DNA of 64,000 nt, taken from Streptomyces coeruleorubidus (GTDB lineage Bacteria; Actinomycetota; Actinomycetes; Streptomycetales; Streptomycetaceae). Location of the stretch: assembly GCF_028885415.1 (NCBI RefSeq), contig NZ_CP118527.1, forward strand, positions 2,356,001 to 2,420,000, in the 5' to 3' direction. A program made the position numbers and the translations under genes. Of the stretch, positions 45,255 through 56,987 are shown one piece after another; within the stretch, counting starts at the first letter, position 1; every line of letters begins with the position of its first letter. A model generated the notes under the pieces. That model was not told the origin of the DNA and ran no database searches. It was given only the letters and a program-made list of their open reading frames with translations.

Positions 45255-46346
45255 ATGGCGACCATGGCCGACGTCGCACGGAGCGCCGGTGTCTCCGTGG
45301 CGACCGTCTCGCACGTCCTCAATGGCACCCGGCCGGTGCTGCCGCACACCCGCCAGGCGGTTCTGGACGCCGTGGAGGAGCTCGGCTACACCACGAACAC
45401 GCTGGCCCGTTCCCTGGTGACGGCCCGCACCCGGTCCATCGGGCTGGCGGTTTCGGCGATCAGCAACCCGTACTTCACCGAGATCCTCCAGGGCGTCGAG
45501 GCCAGTGCCCTGGAGCACGGCTACAGCCTCCTGATCGCCGATCCGCACGACGACCCCGAGCACGAGCGCAAGGTCGTCCAGCTGCTGCACGAGCGCCGGG
45601 TGGACGGCATGATCGTCGCGCCCTCCGCCGATCCGCGCGGACTGCTCGCCTACCTGGGGCGGCACGCCGTACCGGCCGTGTTCCTCGACCGACTGGTGGA
45701 CGCCCGGGACGGCGGACCGCGCTTCGACCAGGTCTGCGCCGACAACGCCGAACCGACGTCCCGGCTGGTCATCCACCTCGCCGGTGTCGGTCACCAGCGG
45801 ATCGGGCTGGTGGCGGGACGGCCGGGGCTCAGCACCACGAGCGAACGGATCACCGGCTACCGGACCGGCCTCGCGTTCGCGGGGCTGCCGTACGACGAAC
45901 GGCTCCTGGTGCACGGCGACTCGGAGTCGGCCGGCGCCGAACAGGTCACCGCCGCCCTGCTGTCCCTCGCCGTGCCGCCCACCGCGCTGGTCACCGGCAA
46001 CAACGCCATGACCATCGGGGCGCTGCGTGCCCTGCGCGCGCACGGCCTGTCCGTGCCCGGCGACATCGCGCTGTGCTGCTTCGACGACTTCGCCTGGGCG
46101 GACCTGTTCTCGCCCCGGCTCACCGCGATCGCGCAGCCCAGCAGGGACATCGGCGCCCAGGCCGTACGCGTGCTGCTGGAACGTCTCGCCGAGCCGGACC
46201 GGCCCGCCCGGACCGTGCGGCTCCCCTGCACCTTCGTCCACCGCACGTCGTGCGGCTGCCCCGAGGAGCCGGGGCAGTCCGTGCGGTTTGAGCAGCTCGA
46301 CCAGCCTGAGCAGTCCGCGCAGTCCGAGAGAGGAACCGTCGCATGA
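45255..46346 (+). CDS. LacI-family transcriptional regulator
   Basis: This 363-residue regulator has the N-terminal LacI helix-turn-helix and hinge ('MADVARSAGVSVATVSHVLN', then 'LGYTTNTLARSLVTARTRSI') and a periplasmic-binding-protein-like sensor domain ('GLAVSAISNPYFTEILQGVE', 'IGLVAGRPGLSTTSERITGY', 'ALCCFDDFAWADLFSPRLTA'). After the core, ~25 residues of Gln/Glu/Ser-rich tail follow 'HRTSCGC'. ATG 45255 has AGGAGGG upstream. It overlaps the sugar kinase gene by ATGA. The 28-bp palindrome upstream is the likely operator, and the effector is probably a sugar used by the kinase. Confidence 0.95.
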   Translation: MATMADVARSAGVSVATVSHVLNGTRPVLPHTRQAVLDAVEELGYTTNTLARSLVTARTRSIGLAVSAISNPYFTEILQGVEASALEHGYSLLIADPHDDPEHERKVVQLLHERRVDGMIVAPSADPRGLLAYLGRHAVPAVFLDRLVDARDGGPRFDQVCADNAEPTSRLVIHLAGVGHQRIGLVAGRPGLSTTSERITGYRTGLAFAGLPYDERLLVHGDSESAGAEQVTAALLSLAVPPTALVTGNNAMTIGALRALRAHGLSVPGDIALCCFDDFAWADLFSPRLTAIAQPSRDIGAQAVRVLLERLAEPDRPARTVRLPCTFVHRTSCGCPEEPGQSVRFEQLDQPEQSAQSERGTVA

Positions 46347-47248
46347 TCGTCGTCGCCGGTGAGGCACTGATCGACCTGGTACCGCGGGGCACGGGCGCCC
46401 TGGCGGCACTCCAGCCGGCGCTCGGCGGCGGCCCGTACAACACGGCGGTGGCACTGGGCCGTCTCGGCTCCCCCGCCGCCTTCTGCTCCCGGGTGTCGTA
46501 CGACGCCTTCGGGGAGGCCCTGCTGGACCGGCTGCGGGAGACCGGGGTGGACGTGTCGTCGGTGCAGCGCGGCACCGAGCCCACGACCCTCGCCGTCGCC
46601 ACGGTCGGCGCGGACGGCTCGGCGGCGTACTCCTTCTACGTCGACGGCACGGCGGACCGGCTGTTCACGCCGCCCTCCGCGCTGCCGCCCGGCACCCGGG
46701 CCGTCTCCTTCGGGACCTGCTCGCTGGTGCTGGAGCCGGGGGCGAGCGCCTACGAGGAGCTGATGCGTGCGGCGGCCGCGCAGGGCGTGTTCACCGCGCT
46801 GGACCCGAACATCAGGGCCGGGCTGATCCCGGACGCGGACGCCTACCGGGCGCGGTTCAAGAGCTGGCTGCCGTCGGTGTCGCTGCTGAAGCTGTCCGAG
46901 GAGGACGCCCGGTGGCTCGGCGGCACGCCCCAGGAGTGGCTGGCGGCCGGCCCCGCGGCGGTCGTGATCACCCGGGGCGGCGACGGGCTGACCGCCTTCA
47001 CCGCCGACGGCGAGTACTCGGTGCCGGGCGAGCGGGTCGAGGTCGTGGACACGATCGGCGCGGGTGACACCGTGAACGCGGCGCTGCTGCACGGACTCGC
47101 TGCCCGCGACGCGCTCAGCGTGCGGGCGCTGGCCACGCTGGGGCCCGACGGCTGGACGGGGCTGCTGGGCTTCGCGGCCCGTGCGGCGGCGGTCACCTGC
47201 TCACGGGCCGGGGCGGAACCGCCGTACGCGCACGAGCTGGAGGGCTGA
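46343..47248 (+). CDS. PfkB-family carbohydrate kinase (fructokinase-like)
   Basis: This 301-residue ribokinase-fold kinase has 'IVVAGEALIDLVPRG' at the start, 'LGGGPYNTAVALGRLGSPAA', 'FTALDPNIRAGLIPD' and the C-terminal catalytic motif 'VDTIGAGDTVNAALLHGLAA' with the Asp base. The pattern is closest to fructokinases. It would phosphorylate a sugar in the cytosol under control of the overlapping LacI-type gene. No transporter is adjacent, so the sugar may come from inside metabolism or a distant importer. It converges with the next gene 49 bp away. Confidence 0.92.
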   Translation: MIVVAGEALIDLVPRGTGALAALQPALGGGPYNTAVALGRLGSPAAFCSRVSYDAFGEALLDRLRETGVDVSSVQRGTEPTTLAVATVGADGSAAYSFYVDGTADRLFTPPSALPPGTRAVSFGTCSLVLEPGASAYEELMRAAAAQGVFTALDPNIRAGLIPDADAYRARFKSWLPSVSLLKLSEEDARWLGGTPQEWLAAGPAAVVITRGGDGLTAFTADGEYSVPGERVEVVDTIGAGDTVNAALLHGLAARDALSVRALATLGPDGWTGLLGFAARAAAVTCSRAGAEPPYAHELEG

Positions 47249-47296
47249 CACCTCCCGCTGGGCGCACGACACGGAACGCGTCCCGGTGCGCGTCGC

Positions 47297-48160
47297 TCAG
47301 CCGACTTCCCCCACGGCCCGCAGCGCGCCGGGGCGACGGCCGTTGAGGCGGTCCAGGGCGGCGGCCGTGGCGTCGTCCGCGGGCAGGTGGACGATGACGC
47401 GCTGGCCTTCGTCGGGCAGCGCGAACGTCTCGTGCAGCAGTCGCAGCGATCCGGCCTCGGGGTGCTCGATGTGCTGGGAGCCCGTCCGCCGCGGTGCCAC
47501 CGCCAGGTCGGCGAACCGGTCGGCGAAGTCCGCCCCCGCCGTCACCGTCAGCTCGTCGGCCAGCTCGGCGACGTACGGGTCCCGGAGCGGGACCTCGTGC
47601 CGGAGCTGGGCGACCAGGTCGTCGGCCACCCGGTCCCAGTCGCGGTAAGCGCCGCGCGCCCGCTCGTCGGTGAACAGGTAGCGGAGCAGGTTGGGCGGCT
47701 CGTCGTCGAGCAGGCCGATGGGGCCGGCCAGCCGCTCGTAACCGGCGGTGTGGGCGAGGATGTCGCCGATCCAGTTGACCACCAGCGCGGGGGTCGGCTC
47801 CAGGCGGTCCAGTACGGACCGGACGGTGGGGCGGGCCGTGCGGCCGAGCGACGGGGCCGCCGCACAGAGCAGCGGGTCGCCGCCGTCCGCCTCCTTGGTC
47901 AGGCGGCGCAGCAGCATCCGGTCGGCGAGAGACAGGTTGAGGGCGTCGGCGAGGGCGCCGAGCACCTGGGCGGAGGGGTTGCGGTCGCGCCCCTGTTCCA
48001 GCCGGGTGAGGTACTCGATGCTGATGCCCGCGAGCGTGGCCAGTTCGGCGCGCCGCAGGCCCGGGGTACGGCGCCGCGGACCGGTGGGCAGGCCCACCTC
48101 GGGGGGGCTGACGGCTTCGCGCCAGGTGCGCAGGAACGTGCCCAACTCGTTGTCGCTCAC
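47297..48160 (-). CDS. XRE-family regulator with MmyB-like ligand domain
   Basis: This is a 287-residue protein. An N-terminal XRE helix-turn-helix (~32-90: 'RRAELATLAGISIEYLTRLE' then 'QGRDRNPSAQVLGALADAL') is joined to an MmyB-like PAS-related domain ('ALVVNWIGDILAHTAGYERL', 'NLLRYLFTDERARGAYRDWD', 'HPEAGSLRLLHETFALPDEG'). This architecture is very common in streptomycetes. GTG 48160 is used. It diverges from the yceI gene, 101 bp away; MmyB-type regulators often control the divergent neighbour. Confidence 0.92.
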   Translation of the reverse strand: MSDNELGTFLRTWREAVSPPEVGLPTGPRRRTPGLRRAELATLAGISIEYLTRLEQGRDRNPSAQVLGALADALNLSLADRMLLRRLTKEADGGDPLLCAAAPSLGRTARPTVRSVLDRLEPTPALVVNWIGDILAHTAGYERLAGPIGLLDDEPPNLLRYLFTDERARGAYRDWDRVADDLVAQLRHEVPLRDPYVAELADELTVTAGADFADRFADLAVAPRRTGSQHIEHPEAGSLRLLHETFALPDEGQRVIVHLPADDATAAALDRLNGRRPGALRAVGEVG

Positions 48161-48261
48161 CCGCCGAACGTACCCCGCCGGCGCGGGTGGAGGGTGGCCC
48201 TGCCACTACCAGGCTTCGGCCGGTCTCCCTCACCGGCCGCCCGCCCCTCAGGGTGGAGGCC

Positions 48262-48825
48262 ATGACCAACGACACCGCTACCGCCGCTTCCGCCACCGTC
48301 CTGCCGCTGTCCCCGGGGAACTGGGCCCTGGACCCCCTCCACTCCTCCGTGGGCTTCACCGTCCGTCATCTGGGCATCGCCAAGGTGCGGGGACGCTTCG
48401 AGCGGTTGGAGGCCGAACTGTTCGTCGGGGAACGCGTCGAGGACGTGCGGGTCTCCGCGACCGTCGACCTGGCCTCGATCGACACCGGCAACGGCGACCG
48501 GGACGCGCATGTACGCGCCTCCGACCTTCTCGACGTCGAGAAGCGCCCGACGATGACGTACCGCTCGACGCTGGTGTCGGGTGAGGGCGAGGACTGGACG
48601 ATGGAGGGCGAGCTGACCATCGGCGAGGTGACCCGCCCGGTGACGCTCGCCGTGGAGTTCGGCGGGCTGGTCGATGTGCCGATGGACGGCAGCCGGCATG
48701 CCGGGTTCGAGGCGACGGGCGAGATCCGGCGCAGCGAGTTCGGGCTCGACTTCGCCCCCGGTCTGCTCGGGGAAGTGGTGAAGATCCAGCTCGACATGCA
48801 GTTCGTGGAGCCGAAGAACGCCTGA
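48262..48825 (+). CDS. YceI-family protein
   Basis: This 187-residue lipocalin-like YceI protein binds isoprenoid or other lipid ligands in its family. It shows 'GNWALDPLHSSVGFTVRHLG', 'VRVSATVDLASIDTGNGDRD', 'ASDLLDVEKRPTMTYRSTLV', 'GELTIGEVTRPVTLAVEFGG' and 'ATGEIRRSEFGLDFAPG'. No signal peptide is visible, so this member is probably cytosolic. ATG 48262 follows GGTGGAGG. It diverges from an MmyB-type regulator that may control it. Confidence 0.94.
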   Translation: MTNDTATAASATVLPLSPGNWALDPLHSSVGFTVRHLGIAKVRGRFERLEAELFVGERVEDVRVSATVDLASIDTGNGDRDAHVRASDLLDVEKRPTMTYRSTLVSGEGEDWTMEGELTIGEVTRPVTLAVEFGGLVDVPMDGSRHAGFEATGEIRRSEFGLDFAPGLLGEVVKIQLDMQFVEPKNA

Positions 48826-48834
48826 CCGCACAAC

Positions 48835-48879
48835 GACGCGCCGTGCCCCACAGGGAGTTCCCGTGGGGCACGGCGCGTC
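48835..48879. terminator. Bidirectional terminator between yceI and uvrA
   Basis: GACGCGCCGTGCCCCAC (48835-48851) pairs perfectly with its inverse at 48863-48879; the 11-nt loop AGGGAGTTCCC can add more pairs. It lies between convergent genes. Confidence 0.92.
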
Positions 48880-48890
48880 GGCGGGAGCCG

Positions 48891-51914
<3,024 letters not shown>

Positions 51915-52101
51915 GCCGGTCCGCACCTTTCTTGAGAGAAGTGACAGGGGCGGGGCCCCCGTGCTTTCTCAGACTAGAGGGAGCCACTGACAACGCCGGT
52001 CGGATTCACGGGTTGCCAACAAACCCCGGCTTTCCAGCATGCCCGACGTCACGTCCGACCATATAGCACGTGCTTTCGATTACCGGTACTGGTTCACCAC
52101 C

Positions 52102-52130
52102 TTCACCCGAAGGTGTGGCGGGGCTAGGGT
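52102..52130 (+). promoter_or_regulatory. Promoter for near-leaderless isomerase gene
   Basis: TTCACC (52102-52107), a 17-bp spacer and TAGGGT (52125-52130) place the mRNA start at about 52137, one base before the ATG at 52138. No Shine-Dalgarno is present. Confidence 0.6.
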
Positions 52131-52137
52131 CAGCACC

Positions 52138-52827
52138 ATGATTGATCACGGTCATGACCTGGCGTCTGTACATGCCGCTACGGAACGGCTGCTCATCGCA
52201 GTCGGCAAACTGGACAACGCCTCTGTGACGCAGCCGTCACGGCTTCCCGGCTGGACCCGGGGCCATGTGCTGGCCCACCTGGCCCGTAATGCGGACGCCC
52301 TCGTGAACGTCCTGGAAGGCCGCCCCATGTACGTCTCCGGCGAGGCCCGGGACGCCGACATCGAGCGGGACGCCCCGCGCTCCCTCGACGTCCAGCTCGC
52401 CGACCTGCGCGAGAGCGCGGCCCGCTTCCAGGAGGCCGGGGCCGCTCCGGCGGACTGGTCGCGCACGGTGGAGTTGCGCAACGGAGTCACGGACTCCGCG
52501 TCCCGGGTGCCGTTCCGGCGGTGGGTGGAGGTGGAGCTGCACCACGTGGACCTGGGGGTCGGGTACGAGCTGGAGGATCTGCCGGCGGAGTTCACGGAGC
52601 GGGAGATCGCCTTCCTGGCCGACCGGTTCGCCGGGCATCCCGACGTACCGCCCACGCGCCTCACGGACGGCACGCGCGCGTGGAGCACGGGACGGGAGAC
52701 GGACGACGGGCCCGAGGTGACCGTCACCGGTCCCCCGGCGGACCTGCTGGGCTGGCTCGCCGGCCGCCGCACCGGAGCCGCGCTGACGGTGGACGGCGGC
52801 CGGCTTCCGGAGCTGCCCCCGCTGTAG
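52138..52827 (+). CDS. Maleylpyruvate isomerase / mycothiol-dependent (DinB-like) family protein
   Basis: This 229-residue protein of the MDMPI family (DinB-like four-helix bundle) commonly uses mycothiol and a metal. Metal-ligand-type His appears in 'PGWTRGHVLAHLARNADALV' and 'RWVEVELHHVDLGVGYELED', with the N-terminal 'DHGHDLASVHAATERLLIAV'. The C-terminal part 'PEVTVTGPPADLLGWLAGRR' is the SCP-like/MDMPI_C segment. The real reaction of most homologues is unknown. It pairs with the metallo-beta-lactamase-fold gene 35 bp downstream. The near-leaderless promoter is described separately. Confidence 0.85.
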   Translation: MIDHGHDLASVHAATERLLIAVGKLDNASVTQPSRLPGWTRGHVLAHLARNADALVNVLEGRPMYVSGEARDADIERDAPRSLDVQLADLRESAARFQEAGAAPADWSRTVELRNGVTDSASRVPFRRWVEVELHHVDLGVGYELEDLPAEFTEREIAFLADRFAGHPDVPPTRLTDGTRAWSTGRETDDGPEVTVTGPPADLLGWLAGRRTGAALTVDGGRLPELPPL

Positions 52828-52862
52828 GACCCGGGCCGCTCCCCCGCTATAGGCTGGCGGAC

Positions 52863-53519
52863 ATGACGTACAGCGGACAGGTGACGGTCGGCGGACCTGC
52901 CGACGTGCACGAGCTCAAGGACCTGATGATCACCAAGATCGCGGTCGGTCCGATGAACAACAACGCCTATCTGCTGCGCTGCCGGGCCACGGACGAGCAG
53001 GTGCTGATCGACGCCGCGAACGAGGCCCAGACCCTGCTCGGCATGATCGGTGACGACGGCATCGCGTCCGTCGTCACGACCCACCGGCACGGCGACCACT
53101 GGCAGGCGCTCGCCGAGGTCGTGGCGGCCACCGGCGCCCGCACGTACGCGGGCCGGGACGACGCCGACGGCATCCCGGTGCGGACCGATGTGCTGGTCGA
53201 CGACGGCGACACCATCCGGGTGGGGCGGGTGGAGCTCACCGCGCGCCATCTGGTCGGGCACACGCCCGGTTCGATCGCCCTCGTCTACGACGACCCGCAC
53301 GGGCATCCCCATGTGTTCACCGGGGACTGCCTCTTCCCCGGCGGTGTGGGCAACACCCACAAGGACCCCAAGGCGTTCGCCAGTCTCATCCACGATGTGG
53401 AGACCAAGATCTTCGACGTCCTCCCGGACGAGACGTGGGTCTACCCGGGGCACGGCGACGACACGACGCTGGGCGCGGAACGCCCGCAGTTGCCGGAGTG
53501 GCACGCGCGCGGGTGGTGA
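52863..53519 (+). CDS. Metallo-beta-lactamase fold hydrolase (glyoxalase II-like)
   Basis: This 218-residue hydrolase has the zinc motif 'SVVTTHRHGDHWQALAEVV' (THxHxDH), a further His in 'RHLVGHTPGSIALVYDD', the Asp in 'HVFTGDCLFPGGVGNT' and the final His in 'WVYPGHGDDTTLG'. This pattern fits glyoxalase II and related thioester hydrolases. Next to a mycothiol-type isomerase it may act on mycothiol adducts (inference). ATG 52863 has TAGGCT at 52850-52855, placed for a near-leaderless mRNA. Its stop lies inside a 29-bp repeat. Confidence 0.92.
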   Translation: MTYSGQVTVGGPADVHELKDLMITKIAVGPMNNNAYLLRCRATDEQVLIDAANEAQTLLGMIGDDGIASVVTTHRHGDHWQALAEVVAATGARTYAGRDDADGIPVRTDVLVDDGDTIRVGRVELTARHLVGHTPGSIALVYDDPHGHPHVFTGDCLFPGGVGNTHKDPKAFASLIHDVETKIFDVLPDETWVYPGHGDDTTLGAERPQLPEWHARGW

Positions 53520-53562
53520 GGTCCGCGCGGGGCGCACGCGCGCGGCTGGTGAGGCCCGCGCG
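53501..53562. repeat. 29-bp direct repeat across the hydrolase stop codon
   Basis: 53501-53529 and 53534-53562 match at 27 of 29 bases (core ACGCGCGCGG-TGGTGAGG-CCGCGCG), spaced by 33 bp. The first copy contains the last six codons and stop of the hydrolase gene. The repeat likely arose by duplication of the gene's 3' end. Confidence 0.75.
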
Positions 53563-53873
53563 AGACGCCCGCGTGTGGAGCAGTGGGACGCGCACGCGCC
53601 CCGTGTGAATCGTTCGCACACGCCGGTGTCGTACGTACGCTCCCCCCGTACGTAGTTGCGCGGTCAACTGGTAGGAGCCCCGCGCAGGATGACGGCTCCT
53701 GGGCGGATGGGCCGCCGGTCTGTCGATCCCCGCCCTCGGCCGGCGGCCCCGGCGACTGCCGAACTCGGCGCGCGCCAGGGAGTGTTCACAAGAACGCAAC
53801 ACCCGCTCCCACGATGTGAGCACGTTCCGTCGTGACCTCGACAAACAGGACCGTGGGCTGTCAATCTCGCGCC
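53563..53873. other. Intergenic region before the amino acid ABC importer
   Basis: After the repeat, this stretch contains TACGTACG (53632-53639) and its inverse CGTACGTA (53647-53654) around CTCCCCCC, a possible operator or hairpin. An imperfect repeat GTGTGAA-TTCGCACAC lies near 53603. Position 53832 is an in-frame GTG upstream of the binding-protein ATG. No confident gene or promoter otherwise. Confidence 0.4.
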
Positions 53874-54752
53874 ATGCATCCTGCCCCGCGGGCCCTGCGC
53901 CGCGCTGCCGCCGCCGTCACCGTCGCCCTGCTCGCCACCGCCGTCGGCTGCGCACCGCAGCCGGAGGAGCCCGCGGCCGGCACGTCCTCGGCCGGAAACA
54001 TGTGCGAGAAGGGCAAGTTGGCCACCCGGACCTCGGGCAGGCTGACGATCGCCACCGACGAACCCGCCTACGAGCCGTGGTTCAAGGACGACGACCCCGC
54101 GAGCGGCAAGGGCTTCGAGTCGGCGGTCGCGTACGCCGTCGCCCGGCACCTCGGCTACGGCAAGGACAAGGTCGTCTGGCAGACCGTCCCGTTCAACAAG
54201 GCCTTCGCGCCCGGCGAGAAGACGTTCGACTTCGACATCAACCAGGTGTCCATCAGCGACGAGCGCAAGAAGGCCGTGGACTTCTCGTCCGGCTACTACG
54301 ACGTGCGCCAGGCCGTCGTCGCCCTGAAGGGCTCCGAGGCGGCGAAGGCGAAGAGCGTCGCGGACCTGAAGGACGTGAAGCTGGGCGCCCAGGTCGGCAC
54401 CACCAGCCTCGACTACATCGACGACGTGGTGCGGCCCACGCGGGCCGCCGCCGTGTTCGCCAAGAACGACCAGGCCAAGTCCGCGCTGAAGAACGGCCAG
54501 GTCGACGCCATCGTCGTGGACCTGCCGACCGCCTTCTACATCACCGGGGCCGAGATCACGGACGCGACGATCGTCGGCCAGTTCGAGAACCAGGGCGGTA
54601 CGCCGGAGCAGTTCGGTCTCGTGCTCGACAAGGGCAGCGCGCTCACCTCCTGCGTCTCACGGGCCGTGGACGCGCTGCGCGAGGACGGCACGCTCGCGCG
54701 GATCGAGCAGCAGTGGCTGTCGGACGCCGTCGACGCTCCGGTGCTCAAGTGA
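53874..54752 (+). CDS. Polar amino acid ABC transporter solute-binding lipoprotein
   Basis: This 292-residue lipoprotein has a signal peptide 'RRAAAAVTVALLATAVGCAP' with the lipobox at AVGC. The mature part is a family-3 (SBP_bac_3) binding protein: 'GRLTIATDEPAYEPWFKD', 'KGFESAVAYAVARHLGYGKD', 'FDFDINQVSISDERKKAVDF', 'LGAQVGTTSLDYIDDVV' and 'GQVDAIVVDLPTAFYITGAE'. ATG 53874 is preferred because the signal peptide starts there; GTG 53832 would add 14 residues. It overlaps the permease gene by GTGA. The ligand is probably a polar or basic amino acid. Confidence 0.93.
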   Translation: MHPAPRALRRAAAAVTVALLATAVGCAPQPEEPAAGTSSAGNMCEKGKLATRTSGRLTIATDEPAYEPWFKDDDPASGKGFESAVAYAVARHLGYGKDKVVWQTVPFNKAFAPGEKTFDFDINQVSISDERKKAVDFSSGYYDVRQAVVALKGSEAAKAKSVADLKDVKLGAQVGTTSLDYIDDVVRPTRAAAVFAKNDQAKSALKNGQVDAIVVDLPTAFYITGAEITDATIVGQFENQGGTPEQFGLVLDKGSALTSCVSRAVDALREDGTLARIEQQWLSDAVDAPVLK

Positions 54753-55651
54753 CGGTGAACAAGGAGGAGCCGGCGGTGGGCTCCGGCGAGCACGACGCGC
54801 GGGACGGCTACGTGCCGTCGCAGCGGCGCCTGGACCGTGAGCGCCACAAGCGCGCCCGCGCCCGGCGCGCCACGGCGATCGGCGCGCTCTCGACTCTCGT
54901 CACCGCAGCCGTCCTCTACCTGGTCGTCGTCAACGCCCCGGGCTGGCCGCGCACCAAGGAGACCTTCTTCGACTGGGGGTACGCGCGCGAGGCGTTCCCG
55001 AAGGTGCTCGAAGGGCTGTGGCTGAACGTCCGGCTGCTGCTGGTCTGCGGGGCCGCGGTGCTCGTCCTCGGCATGCTGATCGCCGTGGCCCGTACGCTGC
55101 GCGGCCCGGTGTTCTTCCCGCTGCGCGTCCTGGCCGCCGCGTACACGGACTTCTTCCGGGGGCTGCCGCTGATCATCAACCTGATGATCGTGGTCCTCGG
55201 CGTCCCCGCACTGCGGCTGCAGGGAGTGACCGTCGACCCGGTGCTCCTCGGCGGCACCGCGCTCACCCTGACGTACTCGGCGTACGTCGCCGAGGTGTTC
55301 CGGGCCGGCATCGAGTCCGTGCACCCCTCGCAGCGCGCCGCGGCCCGCTCGCTCGGGCTGAGCAACCGGCAGGCGCTGCGGTACGTGGTGCTGCCCCAGG
55401 CGGTGCGCCGCCAGGTGCCGCCGCTGCTGAACGACCTGGTGTCGCTCCAGAAGGACACCGGGCTGGTCTCGATCGGCGGTGCGGTGGACGCCGTACGGGC
55501 CGCCGACATCATCGTGGGCCGCAGCCTCAACTACACGCCGTACATCGTCGCGGGTCTGGTCTTCGTCGCGCTGACCATCCCGATGACCCGCTTCACGGAC
55601 TGGGTGACGGCACGGATGGACCGCCGGCGGGCCCAGGGAGGAACCACATGA
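54749..55651 (+). CDS. Polar amino acid ABC transporter permease
   Basis: This 300-residue HisM/GlnP-type permease has a hydrophilic N-terminus (~50 residues, Arg-rich), then about five helices. The family motif 'DFFRGLPLIINLMIVVLGVP', 'LTLTYSAYVAEVFRAGIESV' and the EAA loop 'AARSLGLSNRQALRYVVLPQ' are present. GTG 54749 overlaps the binding-protein stop; GTG 54755 is an alternative. One permease probably forms a homodimer with the ATPase encoded next, with a 4-bp overlap. Confidence 0.94.
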   Translation: MTVNKEEPAVGSGEHDARDGYVPSQRRLDRERHKRARARRATAIGALSTLVTAAVLYLVVVNAPGWPRTKETFFDWGYAREAFPKVLEGLWLNVRLLLVCGAAVLVLGMLIAVARTLRGPVFFPLRVLAAAYTDFFRGLPLIINLMIVVLGVPALRLQGVTVDPVLLGGTALTLTYSAYVAEVFRAGIESVHPSQRAAARSLGLSNRQALRYVVLPQAVRRQVPPLLNDLVSLQKDTGLVSIGGAVDAVRAADIIVGRSLNYTPYIVAGLVFVALTIPMTRFTDWVTARMDRRRAQGGTT

Positions 55652-56400
55652 GCGAGACGCCCGTGCTGCGCATGGAGTCCGTCCGCAAGTCCTTCGGCGG
55701 CTCGGTCGTCCTGCGGGACGTCGACCTGGAGGTCGCCCCGCACACGGTCACCGCGCTGATCGGCGCCTCCGGCTCCGGCAAGTCCACGCTGCTGCGGTGC
55801 GCGAACCTGCTGGAGGAGATCGACGACGGGGCGATCTGGCTGGACGGCGAGGAGATCACCGACCCGCGCGTCGACCAGGACACCGTGCGCCGCCGGATCG
55901 GCGTGGTCTTCCAGGCGTACAACCTCTTCCCGCACCTGACTGTCCTGGAGAACATCACGCTCGCGCCCCGTCGCGTGCACGGCGTGCCCCGCGCCGAGGC
56001 CGAGGCACGCGCGCGTGAACTGCTGGAGCGGCTCGGACTCGGTGAGAAGGCGGGCGAGTACCCGGACCGGCTGAGCGGCGGCCAGCAGCAGCGGGCGGCG
56101 GTCGTGCGCGCCCTGGCCGCACGTCCCCGGCTGCTGCTGCTCGACGAGATCACCGCCGCCCTCGACCCCGAGCTGGTGGGCGAGGTCCTCAACGTCGTCC
56201 GCGGCCTGAAGGACGAGGGCATGACCATGGTGCTGGCCACGCACGAGATGGGCTTCGCGCGGGAGGTCGCCGACCAGGTGTGTTTCCTGGAGGGCGGCGT
56301 CGTGCTGGAACGCGGCACCGCCGAGCAGGTCTTCGGGGAACCGCGGCAGGAGCGCACCCGGCGCTTTCTGCGGCGGATCGTGGAGGCGGGGCGGCTGTAG
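55648..56400 (+). CDS. Polar amino acid ABC transporter ATP-binding protein
   Basis: This 250-residue GlnQ/HisP-type ATPase has '[20 protein letters not shown]' (Walker A), 'VFQAYNLFPHLTVLENITLA' (Q-loop), 'LSGGQQQRAAVVRALAARPR' (signature) and 'LLLLDEITAALDPELVGEVL' (Walker B). In Walker B the usual DEPTSALD reads DEITAALD, a harmless-looking change near the catalytic Glu. It completes the importer with the two upstream genes. ATG 55648 has GGGAGGAA and overlaps the permease stop. Confidence 0.95.
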   Translation: MSETPVLRMESVRKSFGGSVVLRDVDLEVAPHTVTALIGASGSGKSTLLRCANLLEEIDDGAIWLDGEEITDPRVDQDTVRRRIGVVFQAYNLFPHLTVLENITLAPRRVHGVPRAEAEARARELLERLGLGEKAGEYPDRLSGGQQQRAAVVRALAARPRLLLLDEITAALDPELVGEVLNVVRGLKDEGMTMVLATHEMGFAREVADQVCFLEGGVVLERGTAEQVFGEPRQERTRRFLRRIVEAGRL

Positions 56401-56410
56401 GCAGGAGGAC

Positions 56411-56884
56411 TCAGGCGTCGGCGTGCCCCGAGCCTGCCAGCGCCGCGACCCGCTCCACGCCGAACACGTACCCCTGCACCCCGCACCCCGCGATGACCCC
56501 GTCGGCGCGCAGCGAGACGTAGGAGTGGTGCCGGAACGACTCGCGCTTGTGGATGTTGGAGATGTGGACCTCCAACACGGGCATGCCGTCACAGGTGTTG
56601 AGGGCATCCAGGATGGCGACGGAGGTGTGCGAGTAGGCGCCCGGGTTGATCACGATGCCGCAGTGGTTCAGCCGGGCCTCGTGGATCCAGTCCACCAGCT
56701 CGCCCTCGTGGTTGGACTGGCGGAAGTCGACCGTGCCGCCGTGCGCGGCCGCCGCCTTGGCGCACAGGGCCTCGACGTCGGCGAGGGTGTCCGAGCCGTA
56801 GATCTCCGGCTGGCGCTGGCCGAGCAGGTTCAGGTTGGGGCCGTTGAGGATCATGATCGGGGCGTTGGCCAGGGTGCGGGGCAC
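56411..56884 (-). CDS. aroQ: 3-Dehydroquinate dehydratase, type II
   Basis: This 157-residue AroQ dehydrates 3-dehydroquinate in the shikimate pathway. It shows '[20 protein letters not shown]' with the catalytic Tyr region, '[17 protein letters not shown]', '[20 protein letters not shown]' with the catalytic His, and '[20 protein letters not shown]'. Length fits the small type II enzyme (a dodecamer). GTG 56884 has GGAGGAA upstream. It converges with the amino acid importer 10 bp away and diverges from the LD-carboxypeptidase gene. Confidence 0.96.
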   Translation of the reverse strand: MPRTLANAPIMILNGPNLNLLGQRQPEIYGSDTLADVEALCAKAAAAHGGTVDFRQSNHEGELVDWIHEARLNHCGIVINPGAYSHTSVAILDALNTCDGMPVLEVHISNIHKRESFRHHSYVSLRADGVIAGCGVQGYVFGVERVAALAGSGHADA

Positions 56885-56987
56885 GGTTCCTCCGGTCCGT
56901 TCGGGGTCGGGCGGCCCGTGGCGGACCGCTGCTCGGACCCGGTTTATCACGGTGCGCCGACAGCCTGCCGAGCCGTAACCTCCCGGC

